Source of the DNA: Erginobacter sp964465735
GTDB lineage: Bacteria > Auribacterota > Erginobacteria > Erginobacterales > Erginobacteraceae
Assembly: GCA_964465735.1 (NCBI GenBank)
Contig: CAYXKT010000015.1
Coordinates: forward strand, 1 to 33,034
Length of the DNA stretch: 33,034 nt
Reading direction: 5' to 3'
Within the stretch, counting starts at the first letter, position 1, and each line of letters opens with the position of its first letter. Positions 1 to 8,584 of this stretch are shown piece after piece. Both the position numbers and the translations under genes were made by a program. The notes below the pieces were generated by a model. That model made no database searches. It was not told where the DNA came from and was given only the letters and a program-made list of their open reading frames with translations.

Positions 1-13
1 TTGTTTTATTGAC

Positions 14-176
14 ACCTAAGTTGAGCGATTATTGCGGATGAAATGTGCTAAGATTTTGCCGGCCGACGGGTTGCGAAAACCGCAGCCATATCCAGGAGAT
101 ATGGCGAGGATTTTCAATATCCGTTCGGACGCAAAAGATTGGTGCAGTTCGCCGCATAGAATCGCTCAATTTAGGT
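14..176 (+). mobile_element. MITE-like hairpin element, copy 1
   Basis: Non-autonomous 163-bp element. It begins ACCTAAGTTGAGCGATT and ends with the near-exact inverted complement AATCGCTCAATTTAGGT. The two 79-nt halves pair at about two thirds of positions without gaps (hand count 52/79). They meet in a perfect central stem CCATATC/GATATGG at 86-92 and 98-104 around the loop CAGGA, so the whole element can fold into one long hairpin. It is flanked by the trinucleotide GAC at 11-13 and 177-179, read as a 3-bp target-site duplication. An inverted copy at 11692-11854 differs at a single base. It encodes no credible protein. The mobilising transposase family is unknown and is not in this window. 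Confidence 0.8.
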
Positions 177-185
177 GACAGAGAA

Positions 186-222
186 GAGATCGCTTCGTCG
201 CTCCGCTTCCTCGCAGTGACAT
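186..222. repeat. partial copy of the ATTGCGA/GCAATGAC dispersed repeat
   Basis: The stretch reads gatcgcttcgtcgctcc...ctcgcagtgac. It matches the right half of the 140-bp TIR-bounded repeats at 11542, 23480 and 30528. It lies nine bases beyond the right end of MITE copy 1. The left half is absent, so this is a truncated or degraded copy. Confidence 0.5.
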
Positions 223-304
223 TGGATAGGGGTTTTAAGCAGGCGCCACTACACCGGGATCATTGAAGTCCGCTTTTTCAGGGGTTCCGATAACGATAGC
301 GACC

Positions 305-336
305 CGATCCGCCATAGTTTTAACGGAGGCGGATCG
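305..336 (+). promoter_or_regulatory. hairpin in the acsC leader
   Basis: A perfect 9-bp inverted repeat CGATCCGCC (305-313) / GGCGGATCG (328-336) encloses a 14-nt loop. It ends 16 bases before the acsC Shine-Dalgarno. There is no T-tract, so it does not look like an intrinsic terminator. It could be an operator, an mRNA-stabilising structure or repeat debris. The upstream bases 288-304 resemble the GATAGC hexamer repeats seen elsewhere in the window. Confidence 0.35.
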
Positions 337-362
337 CGATTCAACAGCAGTTGGAGAGAGAT

Positions 363-1712
363 ATGGCTTTAACCGGATTAGACATCTATAAACTTCTACC
401 AAAGACCAACTGCGGTGACTGCGGCTCGCCGACCTGCCTGGCCTTCGCGATGAAACTGGCCTCGAAACAGGTCTCCCTGGAGAGTTGCCCCCACGCCTCC
501 GAGGAAGCCAAGCAAGCCCTGGGCGCCGCCTCTCAGCCCCCGATCAATCTGGTGACGATCGGAGCCGGCGAGAACAAAATTGAGATCGGCAACGAGACAG
601 TCCTCTTCCGCCACCAGGAGACCTTTCACCACCCGTCCGCTCTCGCCATCCGGATCCGGGAGAATGATCCGGGACAAGCACAGCGGATTAAAGAGATTAA
701 CGCGCTCCAGTTCACCCGCGTGGGGGAAGAGATCGCGGTTGATCTGATTGCCCTGGAAGAAGAGTCGGGGGACCCGGAGAAGTACTCTGACTTCGCGGAG
801 AAATGTTGGGAGAAGACCGGCCTCCCCGCGATCTTGATCAGCGACGACCGGCCCTGCCTGAAGGCCGGATTGGAGAAGATTGGGGAGAGCCGGCCTCTGA
901 TCTGCCCGAAGACGCCGGGGGAGATCGAGGAATTTGCCGCTCTGGCGGTGGATTTTTCCTGTCCGCTGGCGGTAAGAGGAGAGTCGGTAGAAGAAATCGC
1001 CCAATCAGCCGAAAAAGCCCGGGCGGCGGGGGCCAAGGACCTGGTTCTGATCGCCGGGACCGGAAACCTGAAACAGAAACTGGCCGATTTAACCGTGATC
1101 CGGCGCCAGGCGCTCCGGAAACAGTTCCGGCCCCTCGGCCACCCGACCCTGGCCTTTACCGAACCGGAGGGGGACCCCTTCTCCCAGACCCTGGAAGCAA
1201 CGGTACTGATCGCCAAGTACACCGCGATAGTGGTCACCGATCTCTCCCGGCCGGAATATATCCTCCCCCTGCTGACTACCCGGCAGAATATCTATACCGA
1301 CCCCCAGAAACCGATCCAGGTCGAACCAAAACTCTATCCGGTGGGAACTCCGGACCGAACATCTCCGCTTCTGGTGACCACCAACTTCTCGTTGACCTAC
1401 TTCACTGTGGAAGGCGAGATCGAGGCCAGTCGGATCGGGGCTTATCTCCTGGTAGTGGATACCGAGGGAACCTCGGTCCTGACCGCCTGGGCGGCGGACA
1501 AATTCAATGCCGATACCATAACCCGGGGACTCCAGGACTCCGGGGCGGCCGAACTTCTCGAACATCGAAAACTTATTCTTCCCGGCTACGTGGCCGTCCT
1601 TTCCGGCAAGGTAGAGGAGGAGTCAGGCTGGACAGTCGAGGTCGGGCCCCGGGAAGCTTCCGGGATCCCCAAATTTCTCAAGACCATCTGGCAGGCCGGG
1701 ACGCCGGGGTAA
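363..1712 (+). CDS. acsC: corrinoid iron-sulfur protein large (gamma) subunit AcsC
   Basis: Large subunit of the corrinoid iron-sulfur protein (CFeSP) of the Wood-Ljungdahl pathway. It carries the methyl group on cobalt from AcsE to acetyl-CoA synthase. The N-terminus has the [4Fe-4S] motif Cys17-x2-Cys20-x4-Cys25-x16-Cys42, followed by the TIM-barrel and C-terminal corrinoid domains (family endings such as GPREASGIPKFLK are present). Length is 449 aa, normal for the family. The ATG at 363 was chosen: GGAGAG (353-358) sits just upstream and the protein then starts MALTGLDIYKLLPKTNC as in relatives. An in-frame TTG at 351 would put the Shine-Dalgarno inside the gene. It is first in a same-strand run with acsV, acsD, acsE and folD. 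Confidence 0.95.
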   Translation: MALTGLDIYKLLPKTNCGDCGSPTCLAFAMKLASKQVSLESCPHASEEAKQALGAASQPPINLVTIGAGENKIEIGNETVLFRHQETFHHPSALAIRIRENDPGQAQRIKEINALQFTRVGEEIAVDLIALEEESGDPEKYSDFAEKCWEKTGLPAILISDDRPCLKAGLEKIGESRPLICPKTPGEIEEFAALAVDFSCPLAVRGESVEEIAQSAEKARAAGAKDLVLIAGTGNLKQKLADLTVIRRQALRKQFRPLGHPTLAFTEPEGDPFSQTLEATVLIAKYTAIVVTDLSRPEYILPLLTTRQNIYTDPQKPIQVEPKLYPVGTPDRTSPLLVTTNFSLTYFTVEGEIEASRIGAYLLVVDTEGTSVLTAWAADKFNADTITRGLQDSGAAELLEHRKLILPGYVAVLSGKVEEESGWTVEVGPREASGIPKFLKTIWQAGTPG

Positions 1713-1823
1713 TGGAGTGTTGGAGTATTGTCTTCGCGCCCATCACTCGCCAACTGATCTACCGACATTACCAAGTGTAAAACCAATATTGTTTTCCCGC
1801 GAAAAATATCAAAGAACCTGGCA

Positions 1824-3722
1824 ATGAAACTCTTCGCCGTCAATTTTCTCCCCTCCGGCACTACCGTCGCCGTGGAGGAAGGAACCACCCTCCTCAAGGC
1901 CGCCGAACGGGCCGGGGTCTACCTCAACTCGATCTGCGGCGGAGAGGGGACCTGCGGGAAATGCCGGGTCAAGATCCTTTCCGGAGAAACCCGTGAACCG
2001 GCCACCGCGTTGCTCAGCGACGAGGAACTGGCGCAGGGGATCCGGCTGGCCTGCCGGAGCTCCGTTTATTCCTATCTGATCGTCGAGGTGCCCGAGGAGA
2101 CCGCCGATCTGAAATCCGCCCGGGGGCTGGCCGAGGCCTGTCGGAGATTTTCCGACCAGGGGGAGATAGATTTCACCGGGACCGGGTTGGTCTTCGATCC
2201 CCCGGTAGTCACCCTCCCCCTCTCGCTGCCGCCCCCCACCCTGGAGGACAACCGGGACGACCTCGAACGACTGGTGCGCGATGTCCGCCGCCAGACCGGG
2301 CTCGGCGAGATTACCGCCGCCCCGGCGCTTTTGCCGCTAATCCCCCGGATTCTCCGAGAAGCCGACTGGGAGGTCAAGACTGCCGTCAACCGCCGGAAAA
2401 ACCGGGGCGAGGTGCTCACCCTCCATCCGGCCCAGAACTCCCCCCCGGCCGCGGGAGTAGCGGTGGATATCGGGACCACCACCGTGGCCGCCCACCTGGT
2501 CGATCTCTCTTCCGGGAAAACCCTCTCCTCGGCAGCTACCTACAACTCTCAGATCGCCGCCGGAGAGGACGTCATCCAGCGGATCATCAGTTCGGAAGAG
2601 AACGGAGTGGAAGGATTGGCCGCGGCCATCCGCGGAGACATCAATGACCTGATCGGCAAACTCACCCGGGAAGCCGGGATCGCGACTGAGAACATCCTGG
2701 CCGTAACCGCGGCCGGGAACTCGACGATGCTCGCCCTCCTGCTCGGGATCACCCCCCGGGAAATCCGGAGGGAGCCCTACGTCGCCCCGCTGGCCGCGCC
2801 GCCGACGCTCCGGGCCGTCACCATCGGGCTCCAGGTCCACGAAAATGCTGTCCTCGACTGTCTTCCCGGAATCGCCGGCTGGGTCGGCGGCGACATCACC
2901 GCCGGAATCCTCGCCTCCGGCCTCGCCCGGTCAGAACAACTCTCGCTTCTGATCGATATCGGAACCAACGGCGAGATCGTCGTCGGCAACCGCGACTGGA
3001 TGCTGACCTGTTCCTGTTCCGCCGGACCGGCCTTTGAGGGAAGCGGGATCACTTCCGGCTGCCGGGCGGTGGCCGGGGCGATTGAAAGGTTCACCATCGA
3101 CGACACCGGGGAGGTGATCCTGGAGACGATCGGCGGCGAACCACCAATCGGCATCTGCGGTTCCGGACTGCTGGACGCCGTGGCCGAACTCTTCCGGGTC
3201 AGGATCCTGGGACGAGACGGCCGCTTCTCCTCTGACCAACCAGCGGATCGGCTGATCTTCGAAGACGGGGGGGGGACCTTCACCGTTGTCCCCGCTGCCG
3301 AAAGCGGCCACGGCCGGCCGATCGTAATCACCCAGGCGGATATCGACAACCTGATCCGAGCCAAAGCGGCGATTTACGCCGGAGTCTCCATCCTTCTTAA
3401 AGCAGTCAATCTCGAAGTCGGGATGCTGGAGAGAGTCTTAATCAGTGGGGGATTCGGCAGATATATCGATGTCAAACGGGCCCGGAGCATCGGACTCCTC
3501 CCCACCATCGCCCCGGAGAAGATATCCTTTATCGGCAACGGCTCCCTGCGGGGAGCAAAGCTCTTCCTCCTCTCTCAAAAGGCCCGGACCGCCGGTGCCG
3601 CTATCGCCGCCAACGCCACTTATCTGGAATTAAGCACCAATCACAACTTTATGGAAGAATACCAGAGAGCGATGTTTCTTCCGCATACCGACGTGGAGAA
3701 GTTCGATGGAAACAGTTATTGA
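1824..3722 (+). CDS. acsV: CFeSP reductive activator AcsV (RACE family)
   Basis: ATP-dependent reductive activator of corrinoid proteins. It returns inactive Co(II) CFeSP to Co(I) by coupling electron delivery to ATP hydrolysis. Residues 1-90 form a plant-type [2Fe-2S] ferredoxin domain with Cys38-x5-Cys44-x2-Cys47 and Cys77. The C-terminal two thirds is the ASKHA-type ATPase/corrinoid-protein-binding domain (DUF4445), with phosphate-binding segments VDIGTTTVAAHL near residue 211 and LIDIGTNGEIVVGN further on. Length is 632 aa, typical. The gene follows acsC after 111 bp and its last 17 bases overlap the start of acsD, suggesting translational coupling. The Shine-Dalgarno is weak. Confidence 0.93.
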   Translation: MKLFAVNFLPSGTTVAVEEGTTLLKAAERAGVYLNSICGGEGTCGKCRVKILSGETREPATALLSDEELAQGIRLACRSSVYSYLIVEVPEETADLKSARGLAEACRRFSDQGEIDFTGTGLVFDPPVVTLPLSLPPPTLEDNRDDLERLVRDVRRQTGLGEITAAPALLPLIPRILREADWEVKTAVNRRKNRGEVLTLHPAQNSPPAAGVAVDIGTTTVAAHLVDLSSGKTLSSAATYNSQIAAGEDVIQRIISSEENGVEGLAAAIRGDINDLIGKLTREAGIATENILAVTAAGNSTMLALLLGITPREIRREPYVAPLAAPPTLRAVTIGLQVHENAVLDCLPGIAGWVGGDITAGILASGLARSEQLSLLIDIGTNGEIVVGNRDWMLTCSCSAGPAFEGSGITSGCRAVAGAIERFTIDDTGEVILETIGGEPPIGICGSGLLDAVAELFRVRILGRDGRFSSDQPADRLIFEDGGGTFTVVPAAESGHGRPIVITQADIDNLIRAKAAIYAGVSILLKAVNLEVGMLERVLISGGFGRYIDVKRARSIGLLPTIAPEKISFIGNGSLRGAKLFLLSQKARTAGAAIAANATYLELSTNHNFMEEYQRAMFLPHTDVEKFDGNSY

Positions 3723-4668
3723 GAAATGGCCGGCGGCGATCAACTCGGTTACCATCGGTGCCGAATCATCCGAAGGCGGGACCCGATCCTCGACGGTCAC
3801 CATCGGGGGGGAGACCACCCTACCCTTTCTCTCTTTTGAGGGGGCCGCTCCCCACCGTCCGGCCCTGGCCCTGGATATCCTGGACTACACCCCCGACGAC
3901 TGGCCAAAGACGCTCTGTCAGCCCTATGGGACGGCGATGGACCACCCGACCCGCTGGGCCGAATTCTGCCAGGAAGAATACCGCCCCGACCTGATCTGCC
4001 TCCGTCTCCAGAGCCTCCACCCCGACTGGGGCGACACTCCGCCGAAGCAAGCCGCGCAGACAGTAAAAGCAGTCCTGGAAGCCACCTCCCTGCCCCTGAT
4101 CATTGCCGGCTGCGATCACCCGGAAAAGGATAACCAGGCCTTTCCCCTCTGCGCCGCCGCCGCCGCCGGCGAGAACTGCCTGATCGGGTTTGCCACCGAG
4201 GAGAACTACAAGACCCTGACCGCCGCCTGTCTGGCGGATAATCACTCAATCTGGGCTCAAAGCCCGATCGACATCAATATCGCCAAGCAGGTCAACATCC
4301 TGATCAGCGAGATGGGCTTCAATCCCCAGAGGATCGTGATCGACCCCAACACCGGGGCGCTCGGTTACGGGATCGAATACACCTACTCGATTATGGAACG
4401 GATCCGCCTGGCCGCGCTCGACGGCGACAAGATGCTGGCAATGCCGATGCTGGGCGATATCGGGGCTGATTCCTGGCGGGCCAAGGAGGCCAAGGCAGCC
4501 CAAACGGATTTCCCGGAATGGGGCGAGGAAGCACTTCGGGGCCCGCTCTGGGAAGCGGTAACCGCGGCCCTGCTCCTCCAGTCCGGAGCCGATCTGATCA
4601 TCTTCCGCCACCCGGAAGCCCTAAAAAATATCCGCGATCATCTCGACAGATTACTGGATATTGAGTAA
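3706..4668 (+). CDS. acsD: corrinoid iron-sulfur protein small (delta) subunit AcsD
   Basis: Small TIM-barrel subunit of the CFeSP heterodimer, sharing the corrinoid pocket with AcsC. Family signatures include DPNTGALGYGIEYTYS in the C-terminal half, followed by ERIRLAAL and the AMPMLGDIGADSWRAKEA region. Length is 320 aa, as expected. The start overlaps the acsV end by 17 bases and has a good Shine-Dalgarno (GGAGAAG) inside the acsV coding sequence. With acsC it makes the complete CFeSP. The CODH/ACS catalytic genes acsA and acsB are not in this window. Confidence 0.94.
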   Translation: METVIEKWPAAINSVTIGAESSEGGTRSSTVTIGGETTLPFLSFEGAAPHRPALALDILDYTPDDWPKTLCQPYGTAMDHPTRWAEFCQEEYRPDLICLRLQSLHPDWGDTPPKQAAQTVKAVLEATSLPLIIAGCDHPEKDNQAFPLCAAAAAGENCLIGFATEENYKTLTAACLADNHSIWAQSPIDINIAKQVNILISEMGFNPQRIVIDPNTGALGYGIEYTYSIMERIRLAALDGDKMLAMPMLGDIGADSWRAKEAKAAQTDFPEWGEEALRGPLWEAVTAALLLQSGADLIIFRHPEALKNIRDHLDRLLDIE

Positions 4669-4681
4669 TATCAAACAAATC

Positions 4682-4748
4682 GCAATCGCTATCGGGATCG
4701 AGCAGGAGAAGTCAGCCTGCCGAAATCGGCCCGATCCCGATAGTGATT
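4682..4748. repeat. inverted hexamer repeat between acsD and acsE
   Basis: GCAATCGCTATCGGGATCG (4681-4699) is repeated inverted as CGATCCCGATAGTGATT (4732-4748), making a hairpin with a roughly 30-nt loop. The arms belong to the GATAGC/GATCCC hexamer family also seen near 288 and at 13848-13878. The spacer downstream (4785-4827) carries two copies of an ACTTCAGGCA motif. That motif resembles CAGGCACTTCAAACTT at 24260-24275. Confidence 0.55.
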
Positions 4749-4827
4749 AAAAACTAAAGGCACCGACCCCGGAACGGGAGCGGGCCAAACTTCAGGCACT
4801 TAAAACTTCAGGCATTTCAAACTTACT

Positions 4828-5622
4828 ATGTACCTCATCAGCGAAAGAATCAATGGGATGTTTACCGCGGTAAAAAAGGCGATCGCGGCCAAGGACGCGA
4901 CCGCGATCGGGGAGATCGCCCTCCGGCAGCTGGCCGCCGGGGCGGACGCCCTTGACCTCAATGTCGGCACCGCTTCCGCCGACCCGGCGGCGACTATGGT
5001 CTGGCTGGTCGAGTCGGTCCGGGCGGTCTGCGACGCCACCGTCTGCCTCGATCACCCCAATCTGGAGGTTATCCAGGCCGGGGCCGAGGCCGCCGGGTCC
5101 AACTTCATCATCAACAGCACTACCGGCAAAGAAGAAGACCTGGCGAAGTTCATCCCTCTGGCGGCCCGGGCCGGGGCCGGACTGATCGCCCTTACCCTGG
5201 ACGAGAAAGGGGTACCCAACACGGCCGACGGCCGGCTGGAGATCGCCGCTCGGATCCTGATCACCGCCGAAGCCGAAGGACTCGCCCCCGAGAAAATCTT
5301 CATCGACCCAATCACTCTCCCGGTCAACGTCGCTCAGGATCAGCCGAAAATAATCCTCGAATCGATTGCCCAGTTCAAGCTCCTCTCCAACCCCCCTCCC
5401 CGGGCAGTCATCGGCCTGAGCAACCTCGCCTCGGGCTCAAAGGAAAAATCCCTCCTCACCGGAACCTTTCTGGCAATGGCGATGGGGGCCGGGCTCGACG
5501 CGGCGATCCTTGATCCGGAGGATACCCTGCTGATCGACCTGATGATCAGCGGCCAGGTAATCTTAAACCAGACCATCTATAATCGGGACTACCTGAAAGC
5601 CTGGCGATCCGGCCGGGACTGA
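4828..5622 (+). CDS. acsE: methyltetrahydrofolate:CFeSP methyltransferase AcsE
   Basis: Transfers the methyl group from 5-methyltetrahydrofolate to the cobalt of CFeSP. The 264-aa protein is a pterin-binding TIM barrel. Residues known to bind the pterin in Moorella AcsE fall at identical numbers here: Asp75 (CLDHPN), Asn96 (IINSTTG), Asp160 (FIDPIT) and Asn199 (GLSNLASGS). It starts MYLISERINGMF as in relatives, so the ATG at 4828 is secure although no strong Shine-Dalgarno is visible. It is separated from acsD by 159 bp of repeat-containing DNA, so it may be partly uncoupled from the upstream trio. It sits 17 bp before folD. Confidence 0.95.
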   Translation: MYLISERINGMFTAVKKAIAAKDATAIGEIALRQLAAGADALDLNVGTASADPAATMVWLVESVRAVCDATVCLDHPNLEVIQAGAEAAGSNFIINSTTGKEEDLAKFIPLAARAGAGLIALTLDEKGVPNTADGRLEIAARILITAEAEGLAPEKIFIDPITLPVNVAQDQPKIILESIAQFKLLSNPPPRAVIGLSNLASGSKEKSLLTGTFLAMAMGAGLDAAILDPEDTLLIDLMISGQVILNQTIYNRDYLKAWRSGRD

Positions 5623-5639
5623 GCCGGGGAGAAAAGATA

Positions 5640-6530
5640 ATGGCCGAGATCATCAACGGAAAAAAGATCGCCCGGGCGATCCGGGAAGAGATCCGGACCG
5701 AAGTCTGCCGGCTGAAGGAGAAGACCGGGGCGGTCCCCGGTCTGGCGGTGATCTTAGCCGGCGACGATCCGGCCTCTGAAGTCTATGTCCGGATGAAGGA
5801 AAAGGCCTGCCGGGAGGCAGGGTTTGCCTCCTTCTCCCACCGGATCGCGGACGGAACCGGTAAAGAGGAGCTGCTCGCTCTGATCGAGCAGCTCAACTCC
5901 CAAACAGAGGTGGATGGGATTTTAATCCAGCTCCCCCTCCCCGCTCCCTTTACCGAACAGGAAATCATCGAGGCCGTCTCGCCGGAAAAGGATGTTGACG
6001 GCTTTCACCCCCTCAACCTGGGCCGGTTACTCCGGGGAGAAGAAGGTTTTCTCCCCTGCACCCCGCTGGGGATCGTTGAACTGCTCCGCCGTTCGGGCCA
6101 TTTGCCTGACGGGAAACACGTGGTGGTGGTCGGCCGCTCGACCATCGTCGGCAAACCCCTGGCCCTGATGCTGGCCCGCAAAGAGAACGGGGCCAACGCT
6201 ACCGTCACCCTCTGCCATACCGGAACGTCTGACCTGGGCCAGGTCACCCGAACAGCCGATATCCTGATCGTGGCCACCGGGAGACCGGCCACCATTACCG
6301 CCCCGATGGTCCGGGAGGGAACGGTGGTGATCGATATCGGGGTCAACGTGATCGGGCAGACCCCGGAGGGGAAGAGAATCCTGGCCGGAGATGTCGATTT
6401 TGCCGGTGTAAAGAAAAAAGCGGCGGCGATCACCCCGGTCCCCGGGGGAGTGGGACCGATGACGATCGCGATGCTTCTGCGAAACACTCTGACCGCCTTC
6501 CGGCGCCGGGCGCGCCGGCCTTCTGAATAA
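5640..6530 (+). CDS. folD: bifunctional methylene-THF dehydrogenase / methenyl-THF cyclohydrolase FolD
   Basis: Interconverts 5,10-methylene-THF and 10-formyl-THF, a methyl-branch step of the Wood-Ljungdahl pathway and of general C1 metabolism. The 296-aa protein has the catalytic Ser46-x2-Tyr49-x3-Lys53 motif, the substrate segment ILIQLPLPAP, KDVDGFHPLN, the nucleotide-binding GRSTIVGKP and the C-terminal TPVPGGVGPMT signature. Start ATG 5640 has GGGGAGAAAAG upstream. It is last in the acs cluster; its stop lies only 5 bp from the convergent histidine kinase stop. Confidence 0.96.
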   Translation: MAEIINGKKIARAIREEIRTEVCRLKEKTGAVPGLAVILAGDDPASEVYVRMKEKACREAGFASFSHRIADGTGKEELLALIEQLNSQTEVDGILIQLPLPAPFTEQEIIEAVSPEKDVDGFHPLNLGRLLRGEEGFLPCTPLGIVELLRRSGHLPDGKHVVVVGRSTIVGKPLALMLARKENGANATVTLCHTGTSDLGQVTRTADILIVATGRPATITAPMVREGTVVIDIGVNVIGQTPEGKRILAGDVDFAGVKKKAAAITPVPGGVGPMTIAMLLRNTLTAFRRRARRPSE

Positions 6531-6535
6531 ATCGG

Positions 6536-7696
6536 CTATTCGCCCCTGGGAAGCGTCAAGGTGAAGACGGCTCCTCCACCCGGACGATGGGTAGCTTCGA
6601 TCCGGCCGCGATGCTCCTCGATGATCTGGCGGGAGGCCCAGAGCCCCAGACCAAGGCCGGAGAGGCGGCACTCTTTATCGGTGGCCTTGGCGGAGAAGAA
6701 AGGGTCGAAGATCCGCGGCAGCTGATCTTCCGGAATACCCAACCCGTCATCGGAGATCCTGATCTCCAATTCCCGTTTCCCCTCCGTCACCTCGACCGAG
6801 ATCGTGCCCTTCCCCGCCGGGAGAAGAGCGTGGTAGGCGTTCAGGATCAAATTGACGAAGACCTGCTCGAGCCGGAAAGCGTCGGCCATCACCCGGACCG
6901 GACCCGGATATGATTTTTCCACTGTAATCCCGGCCAGTTCCAGACCTCGCCGCTGGCGATCGAGGACCTCGTCGAGGAGCGCTGTCACCTCGGTCGGTCG
7001 AAGGTTGATCTCCTCCCGACGGCCGAAATCCCCCCATCTCCTGATCATCGTTGCCGCCCGCTGGGACAGCAGGAGGATAGCGGAAAGATTATTTTTTACC
7101 AGCCGGCTGTTATCGGGTTCGCCGGCGGCCAGTTCGGCATTCCCGCTGATCCCCATCAGGATATTATTAAACTCGTGAGCCATCGAGTCGGAGAGCGTCC
7201 CCGCCATCTCCAACCGGGTAATCCGACGGGAATGGTCCTGCGAGCTCATCCTCTCATTAGTCTCGAGGAAACTAACCAGCAGAGCGGGCCGACCGTCGTG
7301 GGTAATCCGAACTGAATTGCCTTTCAACCAACCCATCGAGCCGTCTTTACGGATCGCCTGACAGGTCCAGACCCGGGGCGAGGGCTGTTGGGAAGCTTTT
7401 TCGGAGACCTGCTCGGTGATCGACGCCCGGTCATCGGGGTGGATCAGGTTGAGGATATTCAAACCGGTCAATTCGGAGAGAGGATAACCGAAGATCTCAG
7501 CCACTCTCCGGTTGGCGCAGATGATCTCTCCCCCGAGTTCCAGAAAACAGATCCCGGCCGGCGAATACTCGGTCAACAGCCGAAGCTTCTCCTCCAGCTC
7601 AGCTATTTTTCCCGGCCCAACATCAGTCCCGGGATTTTTCCCGCCCTCCTCCCCGGATTCCCGGGTCCGGGAGGGTGCTTCCACCCGGTTCATCAT
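6536..7696 (-). CDS. soluble PAS-domain sensor histidine kinase
   Basis: Cytoplasmic sensor kinase of 386 aa. A PAS domain (about 35-150, with EIFGYPLSELTG and the KDGSMGWLKG region) precedes an NtrB-like phosphoacceptor helix, MAHEFNNILMGI, with phospho-His174. The HATPase_c domain follows: N box Asn287 in VNLILNAYHAL, DDGLGIP (316-322), DPFFSAK and GLGLGLW (347-353). No transmembrane segment or receiver domain is visible, and no response-regulator gene is nearby, so its partner is encoded elsewhere. The gene lies 19 bp downstream of the solute-binding protein with its own GGAGAGAG Shine-Dalgarno, so the two are probably cotranscribed. Confidence 0.88.
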   Translation of the reverse strand: MMNRVEAPSRTRESGEEGGKNPGTDVGPGKIAELEEKLRLLTEYSPAGICFLELGGEIICANRRVAEIFGYPLSELTGLNILNLIHPDDRASITEQVSEKASQQPSPRVWTCQAIRKDGSMGWLKGNSVRITHDGRPALLVSFLETNERMSSQDHSRRITRLEMAGTLSDSMAHEFNNILMGISGNAELAAGEPDNSRLVKNNLSAILLLSQRAATMIRRWGDFGRREEINLRPTEVTALLDEVLDRQRRGLELAGITVEKSYPGPVRVMADAFRLEQVFVNLILNAYHALLPAGKGTISVEVTEGKRELEIRISDDGLGIPEDQLPRIFDPFFSAKATDKECRLSGLGLGLWASRQIIEEHRGRIEATHRPGGGAVFTLTLPRGE

Positions 7697-7715
7697 ACTC
7701 TCTCTCCGGAAGGTT

Positions 7716-8561
7716 TTATTTCTCCGCCCTCCTCATCTTCCCCAGCTCCGGCAACCGGCCGGCGGCGTTGTACCATTTCTGACAAATCCCGCTATATACC
7801 CCGTCCTTCTCCAGTTTTTTCAAGGCGCCGTTCAACTCTTCGACCAGTCCCGGGTTGGAGGGGCTGACCGCGATCGCGTAATCCTGGGAGTCGATCCCCG
7901 TTTCCACTATCTTAACTCTGTAATGCCGCTTGGCCAATTCCCAGCGGAGGATCGGCTCGTCGAACAGGATCAACTCCACCTCCCGGTCATTGAGCGCCCG
8001 GGCCAGGCGGGAGGGAGAATCAAAGGTCACCCGGGTCGCCTCCAGGTGCTTGCGGGCCCACTCTTCACCAGTGGTCCGGCGCATAACCCCCACCCGGACA
8101 ATCCGTCGGAGGCCCCCGCGAAAGGCGGTCGAATCCCAGTCCACATCCTTGTAGGTAGCGGCTGCCAGACTGGTCCGGTAATACGGGATGGTGAAGAGGA
8201 AATACTGTCCCCGGTCTTCCGTAACGGTCACGGCGTCGAGGATAGCGTCGGCCCGGCCGCCATTAATCTCCGAAGATAGGGCGGCGATATTAAAGGGCCG
8301 CTGGATCCATTTCACCGGCCGCCCCAGCACTTCGCCCAGCGCCTCGCCGAGGTCAACCTCGAAACCGACTTTCCTCCCCGCCTCACTGAAGGCAAAGGGG
8401 GGCACATCAAAACTACTGAGAAAACGCAGCGGCTCCGCTGCCGCCGGTTCCCGAGGAACGACCGCGGTTTCTTGGCCGGCCTCTTCCGCCAACCCCGCCG
8501 TCGCCGCGAAAACCCCCGTCAAAACCAAACTCAAGATCACCGACCAACCCCGATTATACAT
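7716..8561 (-). CDS. periplasmic family-3 solute-binding protein
   Basis: Amino-acid-type (PBPb/SBP_bac_3-like) substrate-binding protein. A signal peptide (basic NRGW, hydrophobic core about 7-20, probable cleavage after TAGLA) is followed by the fold's hallmarks, including FEVDLGEALGEVLGRPVKW and the C-terminal DGVYSGICQKWY helix. No lipobox is evident, so it is probably free in the periplasm. A doubled ATG follows AAGGAGG; the second (8561) has the better spacing and gives 281 aa, the first (8564) adds one residue. No permease or ATPase gene is adjacent. Its partner is a histidine kinase gene 19 bp downstream, so it may act in sensing rather than uptake (inference). Confidence 0.85.
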   Translation of the reverse strand: MYNRGWSVILSLVLTGVFAATAGLAEEAGQETAVVPREPAAAEPLRFLSSFDVPPFAFSEAGRKVGFEVDLGEALGEVLGRPVKWIQRPFNIAALSSEINGGRADAILDAVTVTEDRGQYFLFTIPYYRTSLAAATYKDVDWDSTAFRGGLRRIVRVGVMRRTTGEEWARKHLEATRVTFDSPSRLARALNDREVELILFDEPILRWELAKRHYRVKIVETGIDSQDYAIAVSPSNPGLVEELNGALKKLEKDGVYSGICQKWYNAAGRLPELGKMRRAEK

Positions 8562-8584
8562 CATCGCCTCCTTGCGAAAACCCA

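Noticed and set aside
45..266. Small protein-coding gene at the left edge
   Set aside because: The open frame lies almost wholly inside the MITE and the adjoining repeat, and the inverted MITE copy does not preserve a meaningful protein.
803..1780. Overlapping 325-aa frame within acsC
   Set aside because: Its composition is dominated by Gly, Pro, Arg and Asp, typical of an out-of-frame shadow; acsC is unambiguous.
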